Shown here: one piece after another, positions 9,017 to 17,564 of the stretch | Numbering within the stretch: position 1 is the first letter of the stretch | Layout of the letters: every line of letters starts with the position of its first letter | Assembly: GCA_963761985.1 (NCBI GenBank) | Contig: CAVXIT010000013.1 | Span: forward strand, 248,001-312,000 | DNA: 64,000 nt | Direction: 5' to 3' | DNA from: JACCTH01 sp963761985 | GTDB lineage: Bacteria; Actinomycetota; Acidimicrobiia; Spongiisociales; ZC4RG35 | Made by a program: the position numbers and the translations under genes | Notes under the pieces: generated by a model | Told to the model about the DNA's origin: nothing | Database searches by the model: none | Seen by the model: only the letters and a program-made list of their open reading frames with translations

Positions 9017-10861
9017 TTGCCGACACGCCGCTATCGCGATGACTTTGCCGTTTACGGCAATCCGGGTGACGTTTCTCCCCGCGACATCCGATTCGATCCG
9101 ACCCAACGAGCATTTCTCGATCGGGATCCCGACGGTCGCTATCGATTGCGAGTGTGGACCGAGCCCGATTTAGCCGACGCCACCGTCGTCGTTCGTAGGG
9201 ACGGTGAGGTAAGAGGCCACTCGATGGCTCCGGTAGCGACTACTGACCGTTTTTCGTTTTGGGAGTTGGTGGCCCCGCTGCAATCCGGGGACGAGTTCAG
9301 CCTTGCGTTTCGATCTGAGGCCGGTAAAGCCGTCTACGTCGTCCCGTCGGGAATCACGAACGCCGTCGAGCGGATCGACCGGTGGGCCCTGCCCGACCTG
9401 GATCCGATCGATACTCCGGGTTGGGCCCAAGGCAGCGTTATCTACCAGATCTTTCCCGATCGTTTCGCTAACGGCGACTCCACCAATGACCCCGTCGATA
9501 GCGAGCCGTGGGGATCGCCTCCAACGGCTCGGGGCTTTCAGGGCGGTGACCTGAACGGCGTAGTCGACCGCCTCGACTACCTAGAGCGGCTCGGAGTTGA
9601 CGTCATCTATCTCACTCCGGTCTTCCTTTCCCCGTCGACCCACCGCTACGACACGGTCGACTATCACCAGGTCGACCCCCATCTTGGTGGAGACGAGGCA
9701 CTGCGGGACCTGGTCGAAGGGTCTCACCGCCGGGGGATGAAGGTCATCCTCGATGCTTCCTTCAATCACTGTCATCCGCGCTTTTTCGCCTTCGAGGATC
9801 TCTTGGCCAAGGGCCGGCAATCGGAGTATCAAAACTGGTTCAAGGTCAACGATTGGCCAATCCGGATCAAGGTGCGATCGCCTTTGCGCGCCTGGCAACG
9901 CGAATGGCTGCCCGTTTGGGCCGGTCAGGCCGGGCTCGAGCTCGACTACGTCGACGACGAAGGGCCGGCGGTCGAGCCGACCTATGACACCTGGTACGGC
10001 GTCGCCACCATGCCCCGTGTCAATCTGGCCAACCCGGAGGCGAGGGCATACATGCTCGAGGTGGCCGAGAAGTGGCTGCTTGATCCCGGCATTGATGGCT
10101 GGCGGATGGACGTGGCGCGCTACGTCGACCACGACTTTTGGCCCGAGTTCCGACAGGTCGCGCGGAAAGCACGATCCGACGCATACCTAATCGGTGAGTT
10201 TCTCGGGGACGCCAGCATCTGGCTGCAAGGAGATCAGTTCGATGCCACGATGAACTATTCGTTCCGCGATCTGTGCATCGCGTTCCTGGCCACCGAACAG
10301 ATCGACGGAACGGAGGCGAGTGCGCGCTTCGCCCAGCTTTGGGCGCAGTATCCCTGGACCGTGTCCTTGGCCAATCAGAATCTCATCGGCAGCCACGACA
10401 CGGCCCGATTCCTCACGGTCGCTGGGGATGAGGCATGGCGACTTCGGCTCGCCACCGTCCTGCAGCTCACCTTTCCCGGCGCGCCCGGCCTCTACTACGG
10501 AGACGAAATCGAAATGAGCGGGGCCACCGATCCGGGTTCGCGCGGAGCATTCGACTGGGACCTGGACCCGGTCGAGCATCCGACCTTCAAGTTCGTTGCC
10601 AGCCTGACCGCGCTTCGAAAGAAGGTCCCCGCTCTAGTCACGGGCGACTGGCGTCCGCTGCGGTCGAGCAGGGATCTGCTCGCCTTTAGCCGTGGCAAGG
10701 GCGGTACTCGAGTCGGGATCTTTCTCAACCGTGGCCGTCGCACGTCGCTGCCCTCGTCCGATGCGCAGAAGGTTCTGTTTGGTTCGGCAACGATCGATGG
10801 GGACAAGCTCCACCTCCCCGCCCGCTCGGGCACGATCGTCAAACTGGGCAGGACTCGCTAG
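9017..10861 (+). CDS. GH13 glycosidase, cyclomaltodextrinase/neopullulanase-like
   Basis: The 614-residue enzyme has an N-terminal beta-sandwich-like region (about 1-130) as in maltogenic amylase/neopullulanase enzymes. A GH13 barrel follows, beginning SVIYQIFPDRFANGD. Catalytic residues are visible: nucleophile D365 in DGWRMDVARY, acid/base E394 in LIGEFLGD, and D461 in NLIGSHDTAR. No export signal is seen, so it should act on cytoplasmic maltodextrins or cyclodextrins. The start is TTG at 9017, with a weak AGGG upstream. It probably feeds the same alpha-glucan pool as the glg genes at 29-34 kb and the GH13 gene at 52.8 kb. Confidence 0.9.
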   Translation: MPTRRYRDDFAVYGNPGDVSPRDIRFDPTQRAFLDRDPDGRYRLRVWTEPDLADATVVVRRDGEVRGHSMAPVATTDRFSFWELVAPLQSGDEFSLAFRSEAGKAVYVVPSGITNAVERIDRWALPDLDPIDTPGWAQGSVIYQIFPDRFANGDSTNDPVDSEPWGSPPTARGFQGGDLNGVVDRLDYLERLGVDVIYLTPVFLSPSTHRYDTVDYHQVDPHLGGDEALRDLVEGSHRRGMKVILDASFNHCHPRFFAFEDLLAKGRQSEYQNWFKVNDWPIRIKVRSPLRAWQREWLPVWAGQAGLELDYVDDEGPAVEPTYDTWYGVATMPRVNLANPEARAYMLEVAEKWLLDPGIDGWRMDVARYVDHDFWPEFRQVARKARSDAYLIGEFLGDASIWLQGDQFDATMNYSFRDLCIAFLATEQIDGTEASARFAQLWAQYPWTVSLANQNLIGSHDTARFLTVAGDEAWRLRLATVLQLTFPGAPGLYYGDEIEMSGATDPGSRGAFDWDLDPVEHPTFKFVASLTALRKKVPALVTGDWRPLRSSRDLLAFSRGKGGTRVGIFLNRGRRTSLPSSDAQKVLFGSATIDGDKLHLPARSGTIVKLGRTR

Positions 10862-10903
10862 CGGTACGCCCCCCTCCCGCCCAATCATTCAACTTGGGCC
10901 GGC

Positions 10904-10924
10904 TCTCCCCCCTCCGGGGGGAGA
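10904..10924 (+). terminator. GC-rich stem-loop after the GH13 gene
   Basis: TCTCCCCCC and GGGGGGAGA form a perfect 9-bp stem with a 3-base TCC loop, 42 bases after the GH13 stop and between convergent genes. There is no T-tract, so an intrinsic terminator role is likely but unproven. Confidence 0.5.
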
Positions 10925-10940
10925 AACCCGAAATGCTGTT

Positions 10941-10976
10941 TCTCCCACCAGCGAGTGAAGCGAGCGTTGGGGGGAG
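10941..10976 (+). repeat. 36-bp G-rich palindromic repeat, copy 2
   Basis: Second copy of the element at 5792-5827, with 33 of 36 bases identical; differences are at the R position of CTCCCRCCA and inside the loop. It lies between the convergent GH13 and DUF2461 genes and is followed at 10978-10991 by a small GGCCC-GCTA-GGGCC hairpin. The 142-base spacer holds no gene. Confidence 0.7.
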
Positions 10977-11003
10977 TGGCCCGCTAGGGCCGAGGGGGGC
11001 TGT

Positions 11004-11688
11004 TTAGTAGGGGAGTCCGACCGCTTCGGTGAGGTAGCGCATGAACGGTGAGGCGGTCTTGCACTTGGCGGCGAAATCGCCGAGCAACTCATCACTGGTC
11101 ACCACGCGGTCGGTCAAGCGGGCGCCGCCGATGAAATCCTTCCGCTTGATGTCGTCGATCAGTGGATGATCGGCTGAGAAACCCTGTGGTGGGCGAGCCA
11201 GCGATTCGCCGTCGCTCGTGAAAGTGGAAGTGAATGCCTTGCTATGAGCGGCGCGTTTCCAGCGCGCCGGGTCATCGACGATCGATTGCCTGATGTTGCG
11301 CGCTCGACGCGGCTTCCGGTCGCCACAGACCAACTCCGGCATACGAGTTGCCAGGCTCGATGTGAAGGTAGAAACCCGGCGCATGGACGTCTCCGCCAGA
11401 CTCGTGGCCGAAACGCATCGCCGCGAACGTCTTGTAGGGGGTCTTGTCCTTCGAGAACCTGATGTCGCGATAGATGCGAAACAGCGAGCCACCTTGCGGC
11501 CGCGGGTCGGACACGAAGTGCGTCGAGATCTTCGCCAGGCGAGGGGCAAAGTCTGCGATGAACTGCAGAGCGGGTTCCTGTATCAGGCTGAGGTATCGCT
11601 CCTTGTTGGATTGAAACCAGTCGCGCTCATTGTTGGCGGCGAGGTCGCGCAGGAACTTCAGTGAGCTGGGAGTGAAGTAGGAAGCCAT
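11004..11688 (-). pseudogene. DUF2461 family protein, interrupted by a one-base frameshift
   Basis: The N-terminal part (MASYFTPSSLKFLRDL, then ERDWFQSNKERY, then FRIYRDIRFSKDKTPYKT, then GLWRPEA) and the C-terminal part (RQSIVDDPARWK, then HPLIDDIKRKDF, then FAAKCKTASPFMRYL) together make one DUF2461 protein, but they lie in different frames. The switch falls at about 11300-11313, where one extra base would explain it. The N-terminal frame stops at 11272. ATG at 11688 is the start. DUF2461 proteins have no settled function. The local sequence has no homopolymer, so either a genuine mutation or an assembly error is possible. Without the frameshift the protein would have about 227 residues. 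Confidence 0.8.
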
Positions 11689-11716
11689 GTGGCAAACATA
11701 TCGGCCCGACTGGCGC

Positions 11717-13261
11717 CTAGGAAGGGGTCTGTAGCGGAAGGAGAGCTTGCAGGGTGTCGATCGTGTCCGCTTCGGCTGCCGTCTTGTCTGAGCGGTAGCG
11801 CTTGACGCGGGCAAACCGCAAGGCGACGCCGCCGGGGTAGCGGGTGCTGGCCTGCACTCCGTCAAGAGCGATTTCAACTACCTGCTCGGGTCGCAGGTAG
11901 ACCGTCCAGCCATCCCGATGCGTCTCCAGGGCCGGGAAGTGTTCGGTCTGCCAGGCCAGCATTTCGTCGGTCATTCCCTTGAAGGTCTTGCCCACCATCA
12001 CAAACTCTCCAGTCTGCGAATCGCGGGCCCCGAGATGGATGTTGGAGAGATAGCCCGAGCGCCGTCCATGGCCCCACTCAGCGGCCAGCACAACCAGGTC
12101 GTAAGTGTGGACTGGCTTCACCTTGAGCCAGGACTTCCCCCGACGGCCGGCTTCATAGCGAGAGGAAGGATCCTTGAGCATCACCCCCTCGTGACCGGCG
12201 GCCAGTGCCTCTTGGGCAAACGTCTCGGCTTCTGTCGCGTCCTCGGTCAAGAGGCGTGGGATTCGCCGATCGGCTGGCAACAGCGTGTCGAGCAGTTCTT
12301 GCCGCCGCGTAAGAGACTCGTCGATCAGATCGATCCCATTGAGATGAAGCAGGTCGAAAAAGAAGCCGACCATCGGCACCTCGGCGAAGGCGCGCTCCTC
12401 GGTGCCGAACCGGCTCATCGTTTCTTGAAATGGTTGCGGCGAACCATCGCCCCGCAGGGCCATGGCTTCTCCATCCAACACAAACGACTTCGACTCGAGA
12501 CTGGTTGCCAGCGAGACGACTTCGGCCATTCGCTCGGTGATGTCGTTCAGGTTGCGGGTGAAGATGGCGACGTCACCGTTGAGGCGGTGGACCTGGATGC
12601 GGGCACCATCGAGCTTCCATTCGATGGTGGTAGGTGCTTGGAGTTTGTCGGGAATTGATGCGCCGGGCGAGGCAAGCATCGGTTGAATCGGGGTGAGCAC
12701 CTGAAGCCCGATCGACTCCAGGCCCGCAACGCCGTCACGGGCCGCTATTTCGGCGACCTGTCCGAGATTGCCTCGCAGCATGGAAGCCCGCCGGACCAGT
12801 GTCGGAGGAATTCCAAAGGCGAGAGCCACTGCTTCAGCGACCACGCCGCTCAGCGCGCCCTGGCGCACTTCTCCCGTGATCACCTGGCGGAGGAACGCCT
12901 GCTCGGTCGCAGTAGCTCGTCCCATCAGTGTGTTGAGAAGGTCACTTCTCAGCTTCTGTGAGCCCGGCCCGATCGCCTGTTGCAGCGCGGTGAGCGTTTC
13001 GTCGACATCGCTGATCGAGAGCGTGGGCTGATCAGCAGGGTCACTGTTCACGTTGAAGACTGAGACGTAGCCCACCCCGATGCGACGCTGACGCGGCTGG
13101 CCGATCAACAGTCCGATTGCCGGACCGAGTTCGGAAACCTGCAAGCGACGAAAGAGATCGGCCAACAGGCTGGTCTTGGATTTGCGCGAGGCAGTCTTCG
13201 TTACCTCGGCCGAAGTCGCGACGACCTCGTTGAGCAGGCTGGCCAGGACTAGGCCCCGCAA
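11717..13261 (-). CDS. lig: ATP-dependent DNA ligase, mycobacterial LigB / archaeal-like type
   Basis: The 514-residue ligase has an N-terminal helical DNA-binding domain (about 1-190, with RQGALSGV). The adenylation domain carries EWKLDGARIQVH (K216 nucleophile), then FVLDGEAMAL, GHEGVMLKDPSSRY and SWLKVKPVHTYDL, and ends in an OB-fold with FTEHF-like and VVEIALDGVQ segments. This order matches ATP-dependent ligases of the archaeal/eukaryotic type found in actinobacteria as LigB. The start is TTG at 13261, overlapping the end of the upstream lipoprotein gene by 13 bases; no better in-frame start is near. It probably acts in repair, since replication ligase in bacteria is usually the NAD-dependent LigA. 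Confidence 0.92.
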   Translation of the reverse strand: MRGLVLASLLNEVVATSAEVTKTASRKSKTSLLADLFRRLQVSELGPAIGLLIGQPRQRRIGVGYVSVFNVNSDPADQPTLSISDVDETLTALQQAIGPGSQKLRSDLLNTLMGRATATEQAFLRQVITGEVRQGALSGVVAEAVALAFGIPPTLVRRASMLRGNLGQVAEIAARDGVAGLESIGLQVLTPIQPMLASPGASIPDKLQAPTTIEWKLDGARIQVHRLNGDVAIFTRNLNDITERMAEVVSLATSLESKSFVLDGEAMALRGDGSPQPFQETMSRFGTEERAFAEVPMVGFFFDLLHLNGIDLIDESLTRRQELLDTLLPADRRIPRLLTEDATEAETFAQEALAAGHEGVMLKDPSSRYEAGRRGKSWLKVKPVHTYDLVVLAAEWGHGRRSGYLSNIHLGARDSQTGEFVMVGKTFKGMTDEMLAWQTEHFPALETHRDGWTVYLRPEQVVEIALDGVQASTRYPGGVALRFARVKRYRSDKTAAEADTIDTLQALLPLQTPS

Positions 13262-14154
13262 CCGCTCGCGAGCACTTCGAGAAGCCCCAAGTCGTCGTCC
13301 CGGTACTCGAAAATCGACGTCCCGTTGCCTTCGTAGTAGTGGCTGTCGACGACAAGTTCCATCTTGTCATCGCCGTTCAAATCCGCCACCGCCGAGACGA
13401 AGTACGACACCACGTACGGATTGTCCGCCACTCCCTGGGAGTAGGCGACGATGAGTGTGGCTGGCTCGATATCCAGCTGCTTTCGCATGAGCACGAGGCT
13501 GTAGGCGTCGGCGTTGCCGATCAGCCCCTCGGGTAACCGGTTGAGTATCAGCAACTCCTCATCCGTCCCGTCGCCCTCAAGATCAAAGGTCAGGTATTGG
13601 GCGACGTTGGGGTTCGGGTCGGCAAGGCCGCGGTCCTCGATGAAGGCGACGCCTTCGGCAATCAGATCCGCCGGAGGCGACGCCCCGGCCCCAACGGGTC
13701 GCGGGGTGAGATTCCAATTGGCGTTGGCAACGGCGATCTCGCTCGGTTCCTCACTCGTGACGAGCAATGGAGGGTCGAGCTCGACTAAAGGAGTTCCCGC
13801 GGGCTCGCATACGGTGATCTCGTCGCCGACGCTTTCGCCGACCAACCCTTCCAGGTCGATGACCTGGTATATCTCGCCGCCTTCCACCGGCCTTTCGAGA
13901 TCGCTCGGAACCCAGTGGCCGTCCATGAAATAGCCAATCAGCCCCGCCGCGCTAACGATGAACGGCAGGCCTGACACCTGTTCGAGTGTGCTGCTCGTGG
14001 CGATCGTGGTAGTGGTGGTCAGTGCCGCTGTAGTGCTCGTCGCCGGGGCGGAAGTCACCGCGGGCGACGAGGTTGATGAGGTGGACGAGGAAATCGCGGT
14101 TGGGGGCGAGCATGCCGCGAGGGCAATCAACACGACAACGACTCGACGACTCAT
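13249..14154 (-). CDS. Lipoprotein with FG-GAP/EF-hand-like Asp-rich loops
   Basis: A 301-residue lipoprotein: signal MSRRVVVVLIALAAC with the lipobox Cys at residue 15, then a Ser/Thr-rich linker of about 45 residues. The globular part contains two Asp-rich loops, DLEGDGTDEELLI and DLNGDDKMELVV, resembling FG-GAP/calcium-binding repeats often found in extracellular beta-propellers. Only two such loops are seen, so a full propeller is not established. ATG at 14154 is chosen because it places the signal peptide correctly; the ten residues upstream are superfluous. It is translationally coupled to the downstream ligase. Function unknown. Confidence 0.78.
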   Translation of the reverse strand: MSRRVVVVLIALAACSPPTAISSSTSSTSSPAVTSAPATSTTAALTTTTTIATSSTLEQVSGLPFIVSAAGLIGYFMDGHWVPSDLERPVEGGEIYQVIDLEGLVGESVGDEITVCEPAGTPLVELDPPLLVTSEEPSEIAVANANWNLTPRPVGAGASPPADLIAEGVAFIEDRGLADPNPNVAQYLTFDLEGDGTDEELLILNRLPEGLIGNADAYSLVLMRKQLDIEPATLIVAYSQGVADNPYVVSYFVSAVADLNGDDKMELVVDSHYYEGNGTSIFEYRDDDLGLLEVLASGCGA

Positions 14155-14223
14155 CGACCAAGGATAAGTGCGCCAACCGGTCACACACGGCGGCCTGGAT
14201 CGACGTGTGGTACAAGCGTCCCT

Positions 14224-14982
14224 ATGAAAACGGACGAAGAGCTGTGGTCAGACTTTCTGAGCTTCATCCCCCAAGCCCCATCGGCTGGTTCGCCTCTCGA
14301 ATTGTTTGTCGGCTTCGAGGAACACCTGCTCGCTACCGGGTCGGAGCCGGAGGTCGCGGCAGCCGACCGTCGCCGCGTGCTCGGCCTCACCAACCAGCGC
14401 CGTGACTGGATCGGACCGATGTTCGATCGTATCTACACATCCGACACGCCCGACTTTCGACAGACGCCCAATCGTCTACTCACCGAGGTGGTAACCGGCC
14501 TTCGCCCGGGAACCGCGCTCGACATCGCAATGGGCCAGGGACGCAATGCGGTCTTCCTGGCGACGCTCGGTTGGGAGGTGACGGGCATCGACGTATCTCC
14601 GCAAGGGATCTCGGTTGCCGAAGAGCAGGCCAGGCGAACCGGAGTAACGATCGAGGCAATCGAGGTCGGAATCGAAGATTTCGACCTGGGTAAGGCTCGC
14701 TGGGATCTCATCGTCCTCACCTATGCCTTGGTGCCGGTAACCGACGCCAAACTCGCCAGCCAGATCATCGAGTCGATGACTGGCAACGGCCTGCTGGTGA
14801 TCGAGAGCTTTGGCTCCGATCGAAGCGGTCGTGCAGCGCGCCCGGTGGACATCGATCCCGACAAGCTGCGCGAGGCTTATGCGGAACTCGACATCATCCG
14901 AATTGACGATGTCGACGACATTCCCGAGTGGACCGACCGCTCGACTCGTGTGGTGCGAATGGTGGCGCGCAAGCGGGGCTAG
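14224..14982 (+). CDS. Class I SAM-dependent methyltransferase
   Basis: The 252-residue protein has a helical N-terminus followed by a Rossmann-type methyltransferase domain. Motif I reads ALDIAMGQGRNAVFLA (residues about 99-114), the acidic end of strand 2 is VTGIDVSPQGI, and motif IV is WDLIVLTYALVPV. The layout resembles TehB-like and other small-molecule methyltransferases; the substrate cannot be assigned. ATG at 14224 follows a 69-base divergent spacer from the lipoprotein gene. The stop overlaps the end of the convergent maf gene by 4 bases. Confidence 0.85.
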   Translation: MKTDEELWSDFLSFIPQAPSAGSPLELFVGFEEHLLATGSEPEVAAADRRRVLGLTNQRRDWIGPMFDRIYTSDTPDFRQTPNRLLTEVVTGLRPGTALDIAMGQGRNAVFLATLGWEVTGIDVSPQGISVAEEQARRTGVTIEAIEVGIEDFDLGKARWDLIVLTYALVPVTDAKLASQIIESMTGNGLLVIESFGSDRSGRAARPVDIDPDKLREAYAELDIIRIDDVDDIPEWTDRSTRVVRMVARKRG

Positions 14983-15554
14983 ACCCGTCGGAACGAAAGT
15001 AGCTCGATCCCTAGCGCGCGGCAGAGTCGCGCGGTCGTGTGCAGTGGCAATCCGACAACGCTCGAGGGACTTCCCTCGACTCGATCGACGAACAGCGCGC
15101 CAACCCCTCCGAGGGCATAGGCACCCGCTTTGTCCATCGGCTCTCCACTTGCGATGTAGTCGGCGATCTCGTCCTCGGTGAGCGGAAGGAAGCGAACGAG
15201 CGTTGACTCAACGGCTGAGATCAGCCGCTCGTCCAGTCGCACGGCGACGCCGGTGAGTACTTCGTGCGTGTTTCCCGAGAGGCGACCGAGCATGTTTCTG
15301 GCTTCATCGGGATGAGCTGGCTTGCCCATCAACCGACCCTCGCTCACCACAGTGGTGTCGGCGGCGATGATCAGCGCACCGGGTTCGGCCACAGCCGTCG
15401 CTTTTGATCGGGCGATTCGTTCGACGTAGTCGTAGGGCTCTTCAGAAGGGTGCTGTAGCTCGTCGACGTCGGGAGAAACCGTTGTGAACTCAAGTCCGAG
15501 CGAAGCCAACAGCTGCTGGCGACGAGGAGAGGATGAGGCGAGGACCAACTTCAC
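14979..15554 (-). CDS. maf: Maf-like nucleoside triphosphate pyrophosphatase
   Basis: The 191-residue protein has the Maf signature at the N-terminus (LASSSPRRQQLL), followed by SPDVDE, ARSKATAV, IIAADTTV and GKPAHPDEA. The conserved Asp in IIAADTTV and the KAGAYALGG segment complete the active site. Maf enzymes hydrolyse non-canonical or modified nucleotides to monophosphates and pyrophosphate, protecting nucleic acids. The start is GTG at 15554, only 34 bases after the upstream ABC permease gene on the same strand. It is therefore likely the last gene of the nucleoside-transporter operon, a functionally sensible pairing. Confidence 0.93.
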   Translation of the reverse strand: MKLVLASSSPRRQQLLASLGLEFTTVSPDVDELQHPSEEPYDYVERIARSKATAVAEPGALIIAADTTVVSEGRLMGKPAHPDEARNMLGRLSGNTHEVLTGVAVRLDERLISAVESTLVRFLPLTEDEIADYIASGEPMDKAGAYALGGVGALFVDRVEGSPSSVVGLPLHTTARLCRALGIELLSFRRV

Positions 15555-15588
15555 CGAGTCACGCTCCCTGGTCGACTCAGGAGACGGC

Positions 15589-16530
15589 TCATTCGGGAAC
15601 GAAGTTGCGACCGAGGGCGGCAGGTGCCTCTGGCAGAAGCCAGCGGGAGATGCGAGGGGAACCGGCGAGCAATCGCCGGAGTCCGGCCGAGTTGACGATT
15701 AACAGAGCGAAGATCATCAGCGGGAAGGGAATCGAAGGCAAGATCTGCGCCAGCCCCGGAAGTCGCGATTGCAACCGCAGCGCGACAACCTGGAGAGCAC
15801 CGAAGAGGTAGCAGCCGAAAGCGACCCGGAGAGGCTGCCAGCCCCCGAAGATCACGATGGCGAGTGCGATCCAGCCAAATCCAGCCGTGGCGCCGTCTGA
15901 CCAGCCGAGTTTTTGGTCGAGCGAAAAGGCGGCTCCTGCAACCCCGACGAACGCCCCGCCCACGAACGTCGCCAGGTATCGATAACGGTTGACGTTGATG
16001 CCACGAGCGTGTGCCACTTCGGGCCGCTCCCCCACCGCTCGCAGGGAAAGGCCACGCTGGCTGCGCGCCAGGAACCAGGCCGTGGCAACAACCAGAACCA
16101 ACGAGCCATAGACCGACAAGTTCTGACCGAAGAGCGCGCGGCCAACGAGCGGGATTTCAGAAAGAACGGGGATGGGACGCGGTGCCACCGAGGGTCCGGG
16201 GATGTGGACGAATCCTTCACCCAGGTAGGAGGCGAGCGAGGCGGCGAGAAGAGTCAGAACGAATCCAACCGCGACCTGGTTGAGCCGTAGCCGGATTCCC
16301 GACCAGGCCACCAACAGAGCGACCAGGGCAGAAGCCCCCGCGGCAGCGGCAAATCCCAGACCTACCGACCCGGTCGTGAACGCGATCGCAAACCCCGTCA
16401 TCGCTGACAAGAGGATGGAACCGTCTAGCGAAAGGTTGACGATCCCGGCCCGTTCCGTGATCGCCTCACCGACCGCGGCGTAAACGAGCGGAGCGGCGGC
16501 CGCGATGATCGAAGCGAGGGTGGCTTCCAT
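15589..16530 (-). CDS. ABC transporter permease, BMP/nucleoside type (second permease)
   Basis: A 313-residue membrane protein of the branched-chain/ribose permease superfamily. It begins MEATLASIIAAAAPLVYAAVGEAITERAGIVNLSLDGSILL; the ERAGIVNLSLDG segment is typical of NupQ-type permeases of nucleoside importers. About eight to ten hydrophobic segments follow, with the family loop RAVGERPEVAHARGINV. The frame is open further upstream, but ATG at 16530 fits the family and forms an ATGA overlap with the preceding permease gene. It pairs with that permease to form the channel. Confidence 0.92.
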   Translation of the reverse strand: MEATLASIIAAAAPLVYAAVGEAITERAGIVNLSLDGSILLSAMTGFAIAFTTGSVGLGFAAAAGASALVALLVAWSGIRLRLNQVAVGFVLTLLAASLASYLGEGFVHIPGPSVAPRPIPVLSEIPLVGRALFGQNLSVYGSLVLVVATAWFLARSQRGLSLRAVGERPEVAHARGINVNRYRYLATFVGGAFVGVAGAAFSLDQKLGWSDGATAGFGWIALAIVIFGGWQPLRVAFGCYLFGALQVVALRLQSRLPGLAQILPSIPFPLMIFALLIVNSAGLRRLLAGSPRISRWLLPEAPAALGRNFVPE

Positions 16531-17564
16531 CAGCCGACGACCTCGCTTCGGCGCCGCAATGCTCGAGTCGCTTGCCATCCGGCGTAGAGAACTGCGCTCA
16601 GAACCAACACGCCTTGAATGACCGCGCCGAGCGACGAGTCGAGGTCGAGCCGTAGCTGCAGTTGTGATGACCCCACCGAGATGGCGGCGAAGAAGAGAGC
16701 GATGGGTGCGACCCAGGTCACCCGACTGCGAGCGAGGAGCACGATCAGAACCGCCAGGAACCCTCGTCCGCCGGCAATGGCCGGCACCAACTTGTGCTGA
16801 AGACCGGCGACGATGAGACCGCCGGCCAACCCCGCGAGGCCGCCGCCCCATAGGAACGCTTGGAGCAGGGTGGAGTTGGCCGGAACTCCCAGCAGGCGAG
16901 CGCTCGCCGGGTTCGAACCTACGGCTCGCAAGCGGAGGCCAAATCGAGTGCGGTCGAGCATCACCCCTACCGCGATGAGCGACAGGGCCAGAAGAATTAG
17001 TCCGACCCACGAAAGCCGGGTGTCGCCAACCGTCGGGAGCCAGGTTTCGTCTCGAAATGGTTCGGTGCCTGAGGTGGAGGCGATCCCGGGTCGTTTCCAC
17101 GGGCCGATGACGAGATAGGTGGCGAGGGATTGAGCCACGAAACCGAGACCGATGCCGCCAAAGATCTCATTCACCCGGCCTTTGACGCGCAGAAGTCCCG
17201 CCAGCCATCCCCACGCGGCCCCTCCTGCCACGCTTGCCGCCAGCATCAGCGGGATCACCACCGCGGAGCCGCCGCCCATCGATCGGGCGATCGCCGAGGC
17301 GGCGATCGCTCCGGCGATGATTTGTCCTTCGACCCCGATGTTCCACAAACCGGCCTTGAAGGTCACCACCAGACCGGCGGCCGCAATGCCGAGAAAGATC
17401 CACGCCATGAGCGTGTCCGCAACTCGTCCCCACCCTCCAAAGGCTCCTTCGCCAATGAGTTTCAATGCCTCAAGTGGAGGCGCACCGGCGGCAATCAGAA
17501 GCAGGGCCGTGATGACAAGGGCAACCGCCACCGGGACAACGAACGCCATGATTCGACGGGTCAT
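16530..17564 (-). CDS. ABC transporter permease, BMP/nucleoside type (first permease)
   Basis: The 344-residue permease has an N-terminal hydrophobic segment and the family motif FKAGLWNIGVEGQIIAGAIAA around residue 70, typical of NupP-type nucleoside permeases. It also has GLLRVKGRVNEIFGGIGLGFVA and the coupling-loop-like LRAVGSNPASARLLGV. It overlaps the ATPase gene upstream and the second permease downstream by ATGA junctions of 4 and 1 bases, indicating translational coupling. It forms a heteromeric membrane domain for import. Confidence 0.92.
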   Translation of the reverse strand: MTRRIMAFVVPVAVALVITALLLIAAGAPPLEALKLIGEGAFGGWGRVADTLMAWIFLGIAAAGLVVTFKAGLWNIGVEGQIIAGAIAASAIARSMGGGSAVVIPLMLAASVAGGAAWGWLAGLLRVKGRVNEIFGGIGLGFVAQSLATYLVIGPWKRPGIASTSGTEPFRDETWLPTVGDTRLSWVGLILLALSLIAVGVMLDRTRFGLRLRAVGSNPASARLLGVPANSTLLQAFLWGGGLAGLAGGLIVAGLQHKLVPAIAGGRGFLAVLIVLLARSRVTWVAPIALFFAAISVGSSQLQLRLDLDSSLGAVIQGVLVLSAVLYAGWQATRALRRRSEVVG

